Shown here: piece by piece, positions 27,569 through 35,771 of the stretch | Numbering within the stretch: position 1 is the first letter of the stretch | How the letters are laid out: every line of letters begins with the position of its first letter | NCBI GenBank assembly: GCA_964539825.1 | Contig: CAZIKF010000005.1 | Location: 1-64,000, forward strand | Length of the DNA stretch: 64,000 bases | Origin: CAZIKF01 sp964539825 | GTDB lineage: Bacteria > Muiribacteriota > UBA6191 | Direction of reading: 5' to 3' | Notes under the pieces: model-generated | Seen by the model: the letters and a program-made list of their open reading frames with translations, nothing else | Databases searched by the model: none | Told to the model about the DNA's origin: nothing | Position numbers and translations under genes: made by a program

Positions 27569-28066
27569 TTACTCAGCTCGCCTTTTGAAAGTTTTCGCCA
27601 TCCGATCCTTTGTAATATGCGGAGATTCCACAATTACACGGGTCCCATTGATCACATCCAAGAATCCCAGCTCACTTCTATATCGTGGAACTACATGGAA
27701 ATGCAGATGAGCAATGCTGGCTCCGCTATGAACTCCAATATTATACCCCATATTGAATCCGTGGGGTCGATACATCTCTTGTAATACCTGAATACAAAGG
27801 CGTTGAAGCTTAAAGCATTCCAAATCCTCTTGGGGAGTAAAATCCTCAATAGTTTCTGTATGCCTATTAGGAACGATCATGACATGGCCCGGGTTATATG
27901 GGAAAAGGTTTAAGGTCACAAAAAAGTTTTCCGACTGATGTACAATCAGCTGATCAACACCTTCAACCTCATCTAGACTAGCGCACAAAATGCATTCCAC
28001 ATCTGGTCTTTTCCCCTGTACATAATCCAGTTTATCAGGGCTAAATAAGAGTTGGCGCTCAATCAT
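27569..28066 (-). CDS. HIT-family nucleotide hydrolase
   Basis: HIT proteins hydrolyse or transfer nucleoside monophosphates, for example from Ap4A-type dinucleotides. The 165-residue protein has the HIT signature HLHFHVVPRY near residue 125. It also has an ECILCAS motif near residue 25 that may bind zinc, and NPGHVMIVPNRHTET. The layout fits the Fhit/Ap4A-hydrolase-like branch. Its start overlaps the stop of the upstream TPR gene (ATGA), and the accB-like gene follows closely, so all are in one minus-strand run. Confidence 0.85.
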   Translation of the reverse strand: MIERQLLFSPDKLDYVQGKRPDVECILCASLDEVEGVDQLIVHQSENFFVTLNLFPYNPGHVMIVPNRHTETIEDFTPQEDLECFKLQRLCIQVLQEMYRPHGFNMGYNIGVHSGASIAHLHFHVVPRYRSELGFLDVINGTRVIVESPHITKDRMAKTFKRRAE

Positions 28067-29493
28067 AATAGGCTCTCCAACAAAGCCTTTGCTTTAGATA
28101 TTCCATCAGATTCCCCCTGTGAAACAGCTAACATTCGTTTGAGCAGTTTCTTGGCATCAGAATTCCTTTTTAATGCCAGCATGACCCGGGCTGCTGCCAA
28201 AGTCGCGTCTTCGTACATGGGATTCAAATCCAGTCCTTCTTGGAATTTAGCCAGCGCACTTTCTAGCTTTCCACGCCTCTCGAGGCAAAGGCCCTGGTAA
28301 TGGTGGCCATCAGGATAATGGGGACTTAGGTAAATCCCCTTTGAGAGTTCATCCTCAGCCTTCTCCCATTGTTCGGCCTTCACATATTCCTTACCCAATT
28401 CTATATGGACCGCACCGTAATCTGTCTCAAGCTTCAGCAGCCGCAGAATCTCTTTGGAAGCTTCTTCAAAATATCCGGTTTGAAGAAATTGTCTGACATT
28501 GTCAAAACCAGCGGGCTCCTCTTGCTCTGCGATTAAGGAAAGAAGAGTGTCACAAGCCTGTTGATAATTCTCCAACTCAATTTGCAGGCGGGCCTTCTCA
28601 AAACGGGCTTCTCGATAGGATTCATTCAATTCGAGGGCTTCCTCAATGACCGCAAAAGCTTTTTCAAGCCTGCCCGTCTTGCGATATAAAACACCAAGTC
28701 GGTACAAAACATCAGGATAGCGATTCTCCTCACTTAGCTTCTCGTAAGAACTGAGGATTTTAGCCTCAAGATCTTTCATGTCCAGCTCCACTTTTGAAGC
28801 GATTTGTTTGACCTTTTCCAGTTTAGGATTCAGTTTCATTGCTTTGTGAAAATATTCACTGGCTTCCCTGCGGTTTTCAAGGGCTAGCAGAGCCACACCC
28901 ATCTGGTAATACCCGGCAAATCCATCGGGATTTAACCTGATCGCTTTTCGAAAGTTGGAAATGGCTTCTTCAGGCTGATCGAGATAGGAATGGACTCGAC
29001 CAAGAATCAAGTAGGTTCGGCTCGCGAAGGGAGCCAACTGAAGAAGTTTATTGGCCGATTCCACCATTTTGACAGGATTGGAAAGTGTCTGATAACTATT
29101 CACCAAAAACTTCAGAGCCTGTTCATCCGCAGGACGATCCAAAGAGAGCTGGATGAGCACACTCTCAGCCTCTTCACGATTATCACTCTCCATCGCGATT
29201 CGGAAATCCTCAGCCGCTGAGCCCACAGAATTGAGCAGCTCTACTTCGTCACCAGGGACCTGGGCCAATCCTCCCTGGTCCAGATTTTCAAGGTCCCGAA
29301 GACTACTCAACTCCTGACGTTCGCAGACGTTTAGGAACATGGCCAGATTGGGGTAACAGGGATCAAAGGTATTGAGTGCCCTCCATCTCTTCAATGCTTC
29401 TGAAAATAAACCCTTCTTATAGCATTCCAGGCCATCCAGAAATAATACCCTGGGATCAAGGTCATCGGAGGTCTTGTCTTTGCCGGTACACAC
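28063..29493 (-). CDS. TPR-repeat protein
   Basis: This 476-residue protein has no signal peptide and is probably cytoplasmic. It is made of TPR-like helical pairs throughout, for example ISNFRKAIRLNPDGFAGYYQ and HYQGLCLERRGKLESALAK. A long hydrophilic stretch near residues 70-110 precedes the main repeat block. It lies 10 nt after the AsnB-like gene and overlaps the HIT gene. Function is unknown; TPRs point to a scaffold role. Confidence 0.75.
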   Translation of the reverse strand: MCTGKDKTSDDLDPRVLFLDGLECYKKGLFSEALKRWRALNTFDPCYPNLAMFLNVCERQELSSLRDLENLDQGGLAQVPGDEVELLNSVGSAAEDFRIAMESDNREEAESVLIQLSLDRPADEQALKFLVNSYQTLSNPVKMVESANKLLQLAPFASRTYLILGRVHSYLDQPEEAISNFRKAIRLNPDGFAGYYQMGVALLALENRREASEYFHKAMKLNPKLEKVKQIASKVELDMKDLEAKILSSYEKLSEENRYPDVLYRLGVLYRKTGRLEKAFAVIEEALELNESYREARFEKARLQIELENYQQACDTLLSLIAEQEEPAGFDNVRQFLQTGYFEEASKEILRLLKLETDYGAVHIELGKEYVKAEQWEKAEDELSKGIYLSPHYPDGHHYQGLCLERRGKLESALAKFQEGLDLNPMYEDATLAAARVMLALKRNSDAKKLLKRMLAVSQGESDGISKAKALLESLL

Positions 29494-29503
29494 ATCACAC
29501 CTC

Positions 29504-30760
29504 TCAGGTTTTACGTGGTTTTGGTCGAGCAGCCGGGAAAAGAATGTTGTTTAAAATCAAGCGGTATCCCGGAGAATTTTTATGCAATCGCAAGTCGGTT
29601 GGCGGATCTTCTACGGCATGCGAAAAGTCTTCAGGGTCATGTCCTCCATAAAAAGTAAAAGTACCCTTCCCAAACCTTCCATGTATGTATTTAAAAACTT
29701 CTGAATTGAGAATTTTACCCAATTTTGTCACCGAACTCTTGAGCAGTTTGCCATTAAATGCTGTGGTCTGCCCCAGGAAGCCTTTGACAACCCTGCGGTG
29801 GCTCTGAGTCAACATCGAGGGAACGGGATCAAATTTTGCACTGAATTCAAAAAGCTCAAAGTTCTCCTTATGCGGCTGAGTCACGTGTTCATAACGAGAA
29901 ACGTCTATATCAGAAAATTCGTAAACCATGGGATCCGAAAGCACTCTGAAGTCTTCGAAAGCAAAGGTTTCTGCAAATTTGAGCTTATCCTGAAAATTGA
30001 CTGTAAAAGGGGTACCGTCAATGCGTGGATCAATAATGTCTATTCCTTGTGCGGACAAAGCAACATCAAGGCTGTCAGTTGCAGAACACATCGCAAACAT
30101 AAACCCGCCCTTAGCCACATACTCCTGTACTAGTTTGCTCACCTCCGAAAACCAGTCTGCCACGCGCGAAAAACCACTCTTCTTAGCCATAGTCCGAAAT
30201 AGTTTCAACTTTTTTTGGTACCAGGGGGCATTACGGAAGGTTCTATAGAACTTTCCATACTGGCCTGTAAAATCTTCGTGATGAAGATGAAGCCAGTCAT
30301 AGTCGAAGAGTTTGCCGGCCAAGACCTCTTCATTGTAGAGTTTGTCATAGGGAATTTTGGCGTAATTCATCACCAGGGTCACAGCATCGTCCCAAGGATC
30401 GGAGTTCTTGGGAGTGTATACCGCGATTTTGGGTGCCTTTTCAAGGGTGACCTTTCCCATGTTTTTATCACCCATTACCGTTTCAATCCCAGCGTATTGC
30501 TCATCAGTAATCACCTTTCCTGAAACGCCATACATGGCCGCCTGCAAAAGCAGGAGATCGGCTGCCGGCATAAGAAAACTCCCACCCTGGTAATTGAGAA
30601 GCCATTCGACCCGAAAATGATTCTCTAACGCAAAAAAAGCCAATCCGTAGGCGCGCAGATGGTCAGTTTGGGAATCATCCATCTCAATTAGAAATTGCTG
30701 GCTAAAGGAAGGAACTTGGAACCCGAAAAGAAAGAGGGAAAAAATCAAGGCTATACGCAT
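29504..30760 (-). CDS. AsnB-like secreted protein (asparagine synthetase B-type annotation)
   Basis: This 418-residue protein has a signal peptide (MRIALIFSLFLFGFQVPSFSQ), so the name is likely misleading as to function. It resembles a family usually annotated as asparagine synthetase B in Bacteroidota and spirochaetes, recognised by the conserved end GGHDPEDFSHAVEDPP and NSPGYRLILNNILFPAA. A class I glutamine-amidotransferase-like fold is suggested by GGFMFAMCSATDSLDVAL near residue 215, with a candidate nucleophile Cys. No ATP-dependent synthetase domain is visible. The real substrate is unknown. It leads the TPR-HIT-acc run. Confidence 0.65.
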   Translation of the reverse strand: MRIALIFSLFLFGFQVPSFSQQFLIEMDDSQTDHLRAYGLAFFALENHFRVEWLLNYQGGSFLMPAADLLLLQAAMYGVSGKVITDEQYAGIETVMGDKNMGKVTLEKAPKIAVYTPKNSDPWDDAVTLVMNYAKIPYDKLYNEEVLAGKLFDYDWLHLHHEDFTGQYGKFYRTFRNAPWYQKKLKLFRTMAKKSGFSRVADWFSEVSKLVQEYVAKGGFMFAMCSATDSLDVALSAQGIDIIDPRIDGTPFTVNFQDKLKFAETFAFEDFRVLSDPMVYEFSDIDVSRYEHVTQPHKENFELFEFSAKFDPVPSMLTQSHRRVVKGFLGQTTAFNGKLLKSSVTKLGKILNSEVFKYIHGRFGKGTFTFYGGHDPEDFSHAVEDPPTDLRLHKNSPGYRLILNNILFPAARPKPRKT

Positions 30761-30874
30761 GATGGCACCAGTATACAGAATTCAGGACTCAGTAGTCTTA
30801 AGGAAACTTCATTCGGAGGTTGTAGGCAATGATCTTCAATTTGATACACTTGATCTGAACCTGCTATAAAAACA

Positions 30875-31855
30875 ATGAAACTACGCCACTTCCTCACCTC
30901 GGCTCTTCTCCTTTTTGGTGGATTAAACCTTATTGTCTGGCCTTCTGGGGATGCTCAAAAGGCAGAAGCCGCACATTGGGCTTTCGATGACTCTGATGAG
31001 ACTCCATTTCTTTGGGAGTCTGAAGAGTTCCTTGATGGAGAGCTTTCTCTACCAGAGGTCGATCTGGATTATGTAGAAGCCTTTGAGAAAATCCGCTTTG
31101 ATGCAGAAGCAGGAGAACCGGATGCGCAATTTAAATTCGGTGAAATCTACCAATTCGGAAAGTGGGGAGTAAAAGTCGACCGTAAAAGAGCTTGGGATTT
31201 ATATCAGCAGGCCTCAGATAAGGGCTACTTGCCAGCAACGTACAAAAAAGGAGTGTTTTTTTACAATGGGTGGGTTGTAGAGAGGAACTATTCAAAGGCA
31301 GTGGAATGGTTCCAACAAACAGCTAATGAAGAGTATGCACAAGCCCAAAATTATCTGGCAATTTGCTATATAAAAGGACGGGGTTTAGAAAAGGACCTTT
31401 CCCAGGCTGTGAAGTGGCTTGAGAAGGCTGAGAAACAGGATTTACCGAAAGCTTTTCATAATCTTGGCAATTTCTTCTTTTATGGTTTGGCCTTCCAACA
31501 AAATTTTCAAGAGGCATTTAAACTTTATCTAAAGGGTGCTCAACAGGGATTTGAGGGGTCTCAGTACCAACTCGCAAAGATGTATGAAAGTGGTTTGGGT
31601 ACCAAACGAGATTACTCCTTAGCTGCAGAATGGTATCGAAAGGCTGCGGTTCAAAGTAACGCAATGGCCCAGTACAAACTCGGAGCCCTTTACTCTCAAG
31701 GCAAGGGAGTTCTTCAAGACAAGTCAGCCGCCTGGGCCTGGTTTAACCGAGCCTACTTGACCAGCGAAGTTGAAAAGGCACGAATCTGGCGAGACAAAAC
31801 ACAGAGGGAACTGGGTGAAGAAGAACTGGAAATCGCCCGTAAATACTTCCGCTGA
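30875..31855 (+). CDS. Sel1-repeat protein, secreted
   Basis: This 326-residue protein has a signal peptide (MKLRHFLTSALLLFGGLNLIVW) and about six Sel1-like repeats from residue 80 on. Examples are AQFKFGEIYQFGKWGVK, AQNYLAICYIKGRGLEKD and AQYKLGALYSQGKGVLQD. Sel1 repeats are short TPR-related units used in protein-protein contact. A promoter-like TTGATA (30841) / TATAAA (30865) pair with 18-nt spacing ends only 5 nt before the ATG. There is no ribosome site, so a leaderless transcript or a later start is possible. It is convergent to the GTPase genes. Confidence 0.8.
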   Translation: MKLRHFLTSALLLFGGLNLIVWPSGDAQKAEAAHWAFDDSDETPFLWESEEFLDGELSLPEVDLDYVEAFEKIRFDAEAGEPDAQFKFGEIYQFGKWGVKVDRKRAWDLYQQASDKGYLPATYKKGVFFYNGWVVERNYSKAVEWFQQTANEEYAQAQNYLAICYIKGRGLEKDLSQAVKWLEKAEKQDLPKAFHNLGNFFFYGLAFQQNFQEAFKLYLKGAQQGFEGSQYQLAKMYESGLGTKRDYSLAAEWYRKAAVQSNAMAQYKLGALYSQGKGVLQDKSAAWAWFNRAYLTSEVEKARIWRDKTQRELGEEELEIARKYFR

Positions 31856-31876
31856 GATCAGACTGAGGTTGAACCT

Positions 31877-33358
31877 TCAAGAATTTGGGATCTCAATTTT
31901 TTCCGGTAAATAGCCTTCGCATCTTTTTAGAAATCCATCCAGTCTTTGCAGGTGTTTTTCTCTTTCATTCAGGCTTGACTCGAGTTCGTTTACGCTCCTC
32001 CCAAGAAGCTTTTCAAGACTTGCAACCAACCCTTGCTGATAATGGGCATAACCATTCTTGCAAACAGTCTTGATTCGGTTCTGAATCCGACCCCAATAGA
32101 GTAAGAATAAGACTGGGAATGAAAGCAGAAGCAGCAGTACAGGCAACGGATCTGAGGGGAGTGGTTCGGTGTGAAACATCACCCAAACTAGTAATACCGG
32201 GGGAATCAAAAAATCTAGCAGAATTTCGAGAAGATAGTAAAACCAGGAGGGAGTTCGAGCCTCAGAGAGCAAATTGATTCGTATGGAGAGCATCAGTTCT
32301 CGATGGGATTCCAAAAACTCCTCGCGCTGATCCACTTCAAGATTTAGACCAGGAACGGCTTCTTCAAATCGCAGAAGCGGCAGGCTTAAATAGGGCAGTT
32401 CAAGGGCCGCAGTAGATTTTCCAGCTAATTTCATCAAAAGTGAGGAAAAGGACGAAAAGTAACTTCTGCTGGCGAAGAGAACCTCGCTTAAAATCTTTTC
32501 CCTGATTTCTCCAAATATTTTTTCCTTATAGATCGTCCACAGTGAAGCCTCCAGTTCCTGGTTTAATCCCTTTTGGAAATCCAGCATGGAGGCAAGCAGA
32601 CTCCCGTCTCTTGAAAAATCCTTCCTGGTTCTCTGTAACAGGGGCAACAGCTGTGCAGAACTCTGCCTTGAAAGCTCTGTAAGAGTTTCCCTTTTCCATT
32701 GGTGGAGTCCTTTGGAGCGCAGTTCATCCAAGACTTCCAAAATCTTCTTCCGAGCACCCTGAGTATCAGATTTTAAATCTACCAGGAAAGTTTCTGCGGA
32801 GCCGGGCCATCCCTGCGCTTCAACCTGCTCCCTATCTTTTTCTTCCACCTGGGAGCTATGCGTAATCCAGGAAATCTGAGGTATGACAGGATACCAGCTC
32901 AAAAATTCTTCAAGTGACTTTTGGCGCGTCTTTTCAGGATGCATTAATACGAACAAAACATCCGCGTATTCTCTTAGCAGCCTTGAGGTCTCATGGTGAT
33001 TAATACAGTATGAATCCATGTCTGGAAGATCCCAGATCAGAATATCGATCAGATTCTCATCCTCATGTGCAATGTGCTCGCAGGGAAGCTCTTCGAGGGT
33101 TTTAGAAAGTGAGCCATGAGCATAAACCTGTAGTCTTTCCGTAGTCGGGCGTGTAACCCCTTCTGCCACTACCTCTTGTGAGGCGATCACGTTTAGAAAT
33201 GTAGACTTGCCTGAACCAGTTCCTCCCAGTAAGAAAATATGGAAGCAATCCAGGGACAAGGCCCACTTTTTCTCCAGAAATTCTACCAGCCGCAAATTCG
33301 CGGACCGCAATCCTGGAACAGGGCTAAGACTTAGTGTTTTATAGGCTGGAAAGCTCAT
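31877..33358 (-). CDS. Dynamin-like GTPase, second copy, degenerate G4
   Basis: This 493-residue protein has a P-loop GGTGSGKSTFLN near residue 45 and a G3-like DLPDMDS near residue 110. The expected N/T-K-x-D motif for guanine specificity is not seen; the region reads WITHSSQVEE. Two hydrophobic segments lie near residues 365-410 (ILLDFLIPPVLLVWVMF, VLLLLLSFPVLFLLYW). Long helical stretches and the membrane segments fit a bacterial dynamin-like protein that remodels membranes. It overlaps its paralogue by 20 nt. The pair may work as a heterodimer. Confidence 0.68.
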   Translation of the reverse strand: MSFPAYKTLSLSPVPGLRSANLRLVEFLEKKWALSLDCFHIFLLGGTGSGKSTFLNVIASQEVVAEGVTRPTTERLQVYAHGSLSKTLEELPCEHIAHEDENLIDILIWDLPDMDSYCINHHETSRLLREYADVLFVLMHPEKTRQKSLEEFLSWYPVIPQISWITHSSQVEEKDREQVEAQGWPGSAETFLVDLKSDTQGARKKILEVLDELRSKGLHQWKRETLTELSRQSSAQLLPLLQRTRKDFSRDGSLLASMLDFQKGLNQELEASLWTIYKEKIFGEIREKILSEVLFASRSYFSSFSSLLMKLAGKSTAALELPYLSLPLLRFEEAVPGLNLEVDQREEFLESHRELMLSIRINLLSEARTPSWFYYLLEILLDFLIPPVLLVWVMFHTEPLPSDPLPVLLLLLSFPVLFLLYWGRIQNRIKTVCKNGYAHYQQGLVASLEKLLGRSVNELESSLNEREKHLQRLDGFLKRCEGYLPEKIEIPNS

Positions 33359-34952
33359 TACGCAACTGTACCCATTGGGTCTTCAAATCTTGAGATTGGG
33401 TTCTATGGGATTCAAACTTCAAACAAGGTTCCTCCAGGTAACCGCCGAGAAAACCTTCAAACTGCTTATGACAATCCTTGCTCAGATTTTCCAGTTCCAC
33501 CATTACACTAGGAAGTTTAGCCGAGGGTAGCTTCCCATAAACCAGGTAGCAAAGCCCTGAGAGTACTTGTTCCGAGCCTGGTATAAATCCAATGGGTCCC
33601 AGAAAAGAATAGAAGAGTAAGGATAGAAGTACTTCCTGCGAAACTGCCAATAGAGAATGACGAGTGGTCACATTGCTTTCAAAACTCTTTGAAATCTGCT
33701 CATAAATGGTTTGTTGAAAATTCTCAAATTCCTCTCGAAACCGAGCCTTTATTGACTCTATCTCAAGTTCCTCTGGCTCTGAAATCCAGTCATATTTCCT
33801 CGATGCCTGGAGAAGAATTCCATGGGATTGGACGATCGAAACCTCTAGATTACGAAAGATTTGATCCTGGTATGAAAGCTGATCGCCTGGCAATTGATCC
33901 TGATCTTTGGAGCCTAAAAAGCCGAGTGAAGACTGGATTTGATCTACAAAAGAAAAGAGATGTTTGGTGATCCATTTGGAAAAGTAAAATACCTTTTTTT
34001 CGGCGATTTTCCCCAATCTCGTCTTTAGATCTGTCTCGATATCCTTCCTTAGTAACTTGTGTCGATCCCAGAACTTTGAATGAACCTCATCCACCTGGGC
34101 TCGTGTCTGCTCAAAACCAAAGGTTCGCTGGCCATACACTTCATCGAGGCCAAGGATCTGCTTTTCAACCTGGGTGCGAAAGGATACTGCATGGGATTCA
34201 AATAGAACGGATATCCCATGGGTCTGTGACTCTGAACCCACTGAGGATAAAATTTCATTTCTGCCCTCCCCTGACGATACCGAGGAGATCTTGAAAAGCC
34301 TGCCAGGTTCCACTTCCAACAGACGTGCGCAGGATTGCGAAAGCTCATCGAGACTCTTGGGCTCGATGGTATCAATTTTATTCAGCACCGGAATCAAAGT
34401 TCGTGAACTTCGCTTTGCGCTTGAGTACCACCTGGTTGCAGCCAGATCCCCGTACTTGGCTGGGCTCAGGACTAAAATCACTTTATGAGATGCCTCCAAA
34501 AGAAGCCTTGCAATGCGAAGATGAGAAGACTCTGTAGAATCATAGTCAGGAGAATCGACAAGGATTACGTTTTTTACAGAATCCTGAGAATGGGTTTTCA
34601 AGGATACCTGGGATAACACTTCCTGGTAGGAATCCAGAACCTCCAAAACCTCCTTGCGCCTTGAACCATGTACCAGGAACTGGGGATGATTGGTACAGGG
34701 CCTTACCGAGGAAGCTGCACATAGTTCTTCACCCAGCAACCAGTTAAGAAATGTGGACTTTCCTACACCGGTTCCACCAGATACCACTACCAAATAGAGA
34801 TCTTGCTCACTCAACCTGGTCCCGAGAAGCAGGGCTGAAAGGAGTAGTTCTACTTCTTGTTCAATTTCCTGGTGACCTAGAAAAACCTGCTGTCCGCGTC
34901 TTAGGCTGCCAGCTACTTTGGAAAGTTCTTCAAGAAGGGAAACCATAGTCAA
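33339..34952 (-). CDS. Dynamin-like GTPase, first copy
   Basis: This 537-residue protein has the full set of GTPase motifs. The P-loop GGTGVGKSTFLN is near residue 62, the G3-like DSPDYDS near residue 142 and the G4 NKIDT near residue 195. A C-terminal hydrophobic hairpin (LLSLLFYSFLGPIGFIPG) lies near residue 440, among long helices. The fold fits dynamin-like or septation-associated membrane GTPases. It is the upstream member of a pair; the downstream copy has lost the clear G4 motif. The N-terminus before the P-loop is helical. Confidence 0.7.
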   Translation of the reverse strand: MTMVSLLEELSKVAGSLRRGQQVFLGHQEIEQEVELLLSALLLGTRLSEQDLYLVVVSGGTGVGKSTFLNWLLGEELCAASSVRPCTNHPQFLVHGSRRKEVLEVLDSYQEVLSQVSLKTHSQDSVKNVILVDSPDYDSTESSHLRIARLLLEASHKVILVLSPAKYGDLAATRWYSSAKRSSRTLIPVLNKIDTIEPKSLDELSQSCARLLEVEPGRLFKISSVSSGEGRNEILSSVGSESQTHGISVLFESHAVSFRTQVEKQILGLDEVYGQRTFGFEQTRAQVDEVHSKFWDRHKLLRKDIETDLKTRLGKIAEKKVFYFSKWITKHLFSFVDQIQSSLGFLGSKDQDQLPGDQLSYQDQIFRNLEVSIVQSHGILLQASRKYDWISEPEELEIESIKARFREEFENFQQTIYEQISKSFESNVTTRHSLLAVSQEVLLSLLFYSFLGPIGFIPGSEQVLSGLCYLVYGKLPSAKLPSVMVELENLSKDCHKQFEGFLGGYLEEPCLKFESHRTQSQDLKTQWVQLRNELSSL

Positions 34953-34965
34953 CCAGATCTCAGAT

Positions 34966-35748
34966 TCATTCTTCCTGAACCTGTCCGAACTCCCTACTGA
35001 CCTGCAAGATTCTGGCTGCTATTGAGATTGCTATGTGCCTGGGAAGCTTTCCTCCCACGCCTGATACTCCCACCGGACATTCGATATTTTCGATCTGATC
35101 CTCACTAAATCCCTTGTTCATCAACAGGGTTTGAAATCTCTTTTTTTTCGTCTCGGAGCCAATTAATCCAATGAAACCAGCTTTGCCCCATTTTAGAAGT
35201 CGCTCACAGATTTTCTGATCAAGGGCATGACTATGGGTCAGAATGATCGCAATAACCCCTTCTTTGAAGTCTTCGATTTCCTCTTCGGGTGCATCGCTAA
35301 ACAGACTACTCACACCTTCGGGAGGCTGTAGGGGAAGATATTCCTCTCGAGAATCCAACCAGACTATGGGAAGCTGCGAATTTTGAAGGATTTGAATTAA
35401 CTCCTTTCCCACATGTCCTGCTCCAAAAACCGCTACTGTGGGAGAAGTTCTGATCCATGGCTCCAGAAAAACAGTAACCTCTCCTCCACAACACTGCCCG
35501 GTACTTGCTCCCAGGGAAATCCGCATAATCTCCGCCAAGGACTCTCCGGCTGAAATCATCGCCCTGGATCTCTCCATGATTCGATGCTCAAGTGTCCCTC
35601 CGCCTATGGTTCCGTGAATCTCATCTGCACAAATGATCATCTTGGCTCCTGCCCCCCTTGGAGAGGAGCCGCGGGTTTCCAGGACTGTCACAAGCACATG
35701 GGCTGTGCGATTATCGCGCAGATGGGAGAGAGTCTGTAGCCAGTTCAT
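34966..35748 (-). CDS. xdhC: XdhC-type molybdenum-cofactor insertion factor
   Basis: XdhC binds and sulfurates the molybdenum cofactor and delivers it to xanthine dehydrogenase. The 260-residue protein has GSSPRGAGAKMI and GTIGGGTLEHRI at the N-terminus. A Rossmann-like VAVFGAGHVGKELIQIL is near residue 110 and ILTHSHALD near 170. Its position 23 nt downstream of xdhB supports the assignment. It would act in the cytoplasm before the enzyme folds. Confidence 0.9.
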   Translation of the reverse strand: MNWLQTLSHLRDNRTAHVLVTVLETRGSSPRGAGAKMIICADEIHGTIGGGTLEHRIMERSRAMISAGESLAEIMRISLGASTGQCCGGEVTVFLEPWIRTSPTVAVFGAGHVGKELIQILQNSQLPIVWLDSREEYLPLQPPEGVSSLFSDAPEEEIEDFKEGVIAIILTHSHALDQKICERLLKWGKAGFIGLIGSETKKKRFQTLLMNKGFSEDQIENIECPVGVSGVGGKLPRHIAISIAARILQVSREFGQVQEE

Positions 35749-35771
35749 TTAACTGCCGCACTGGGAACCAA

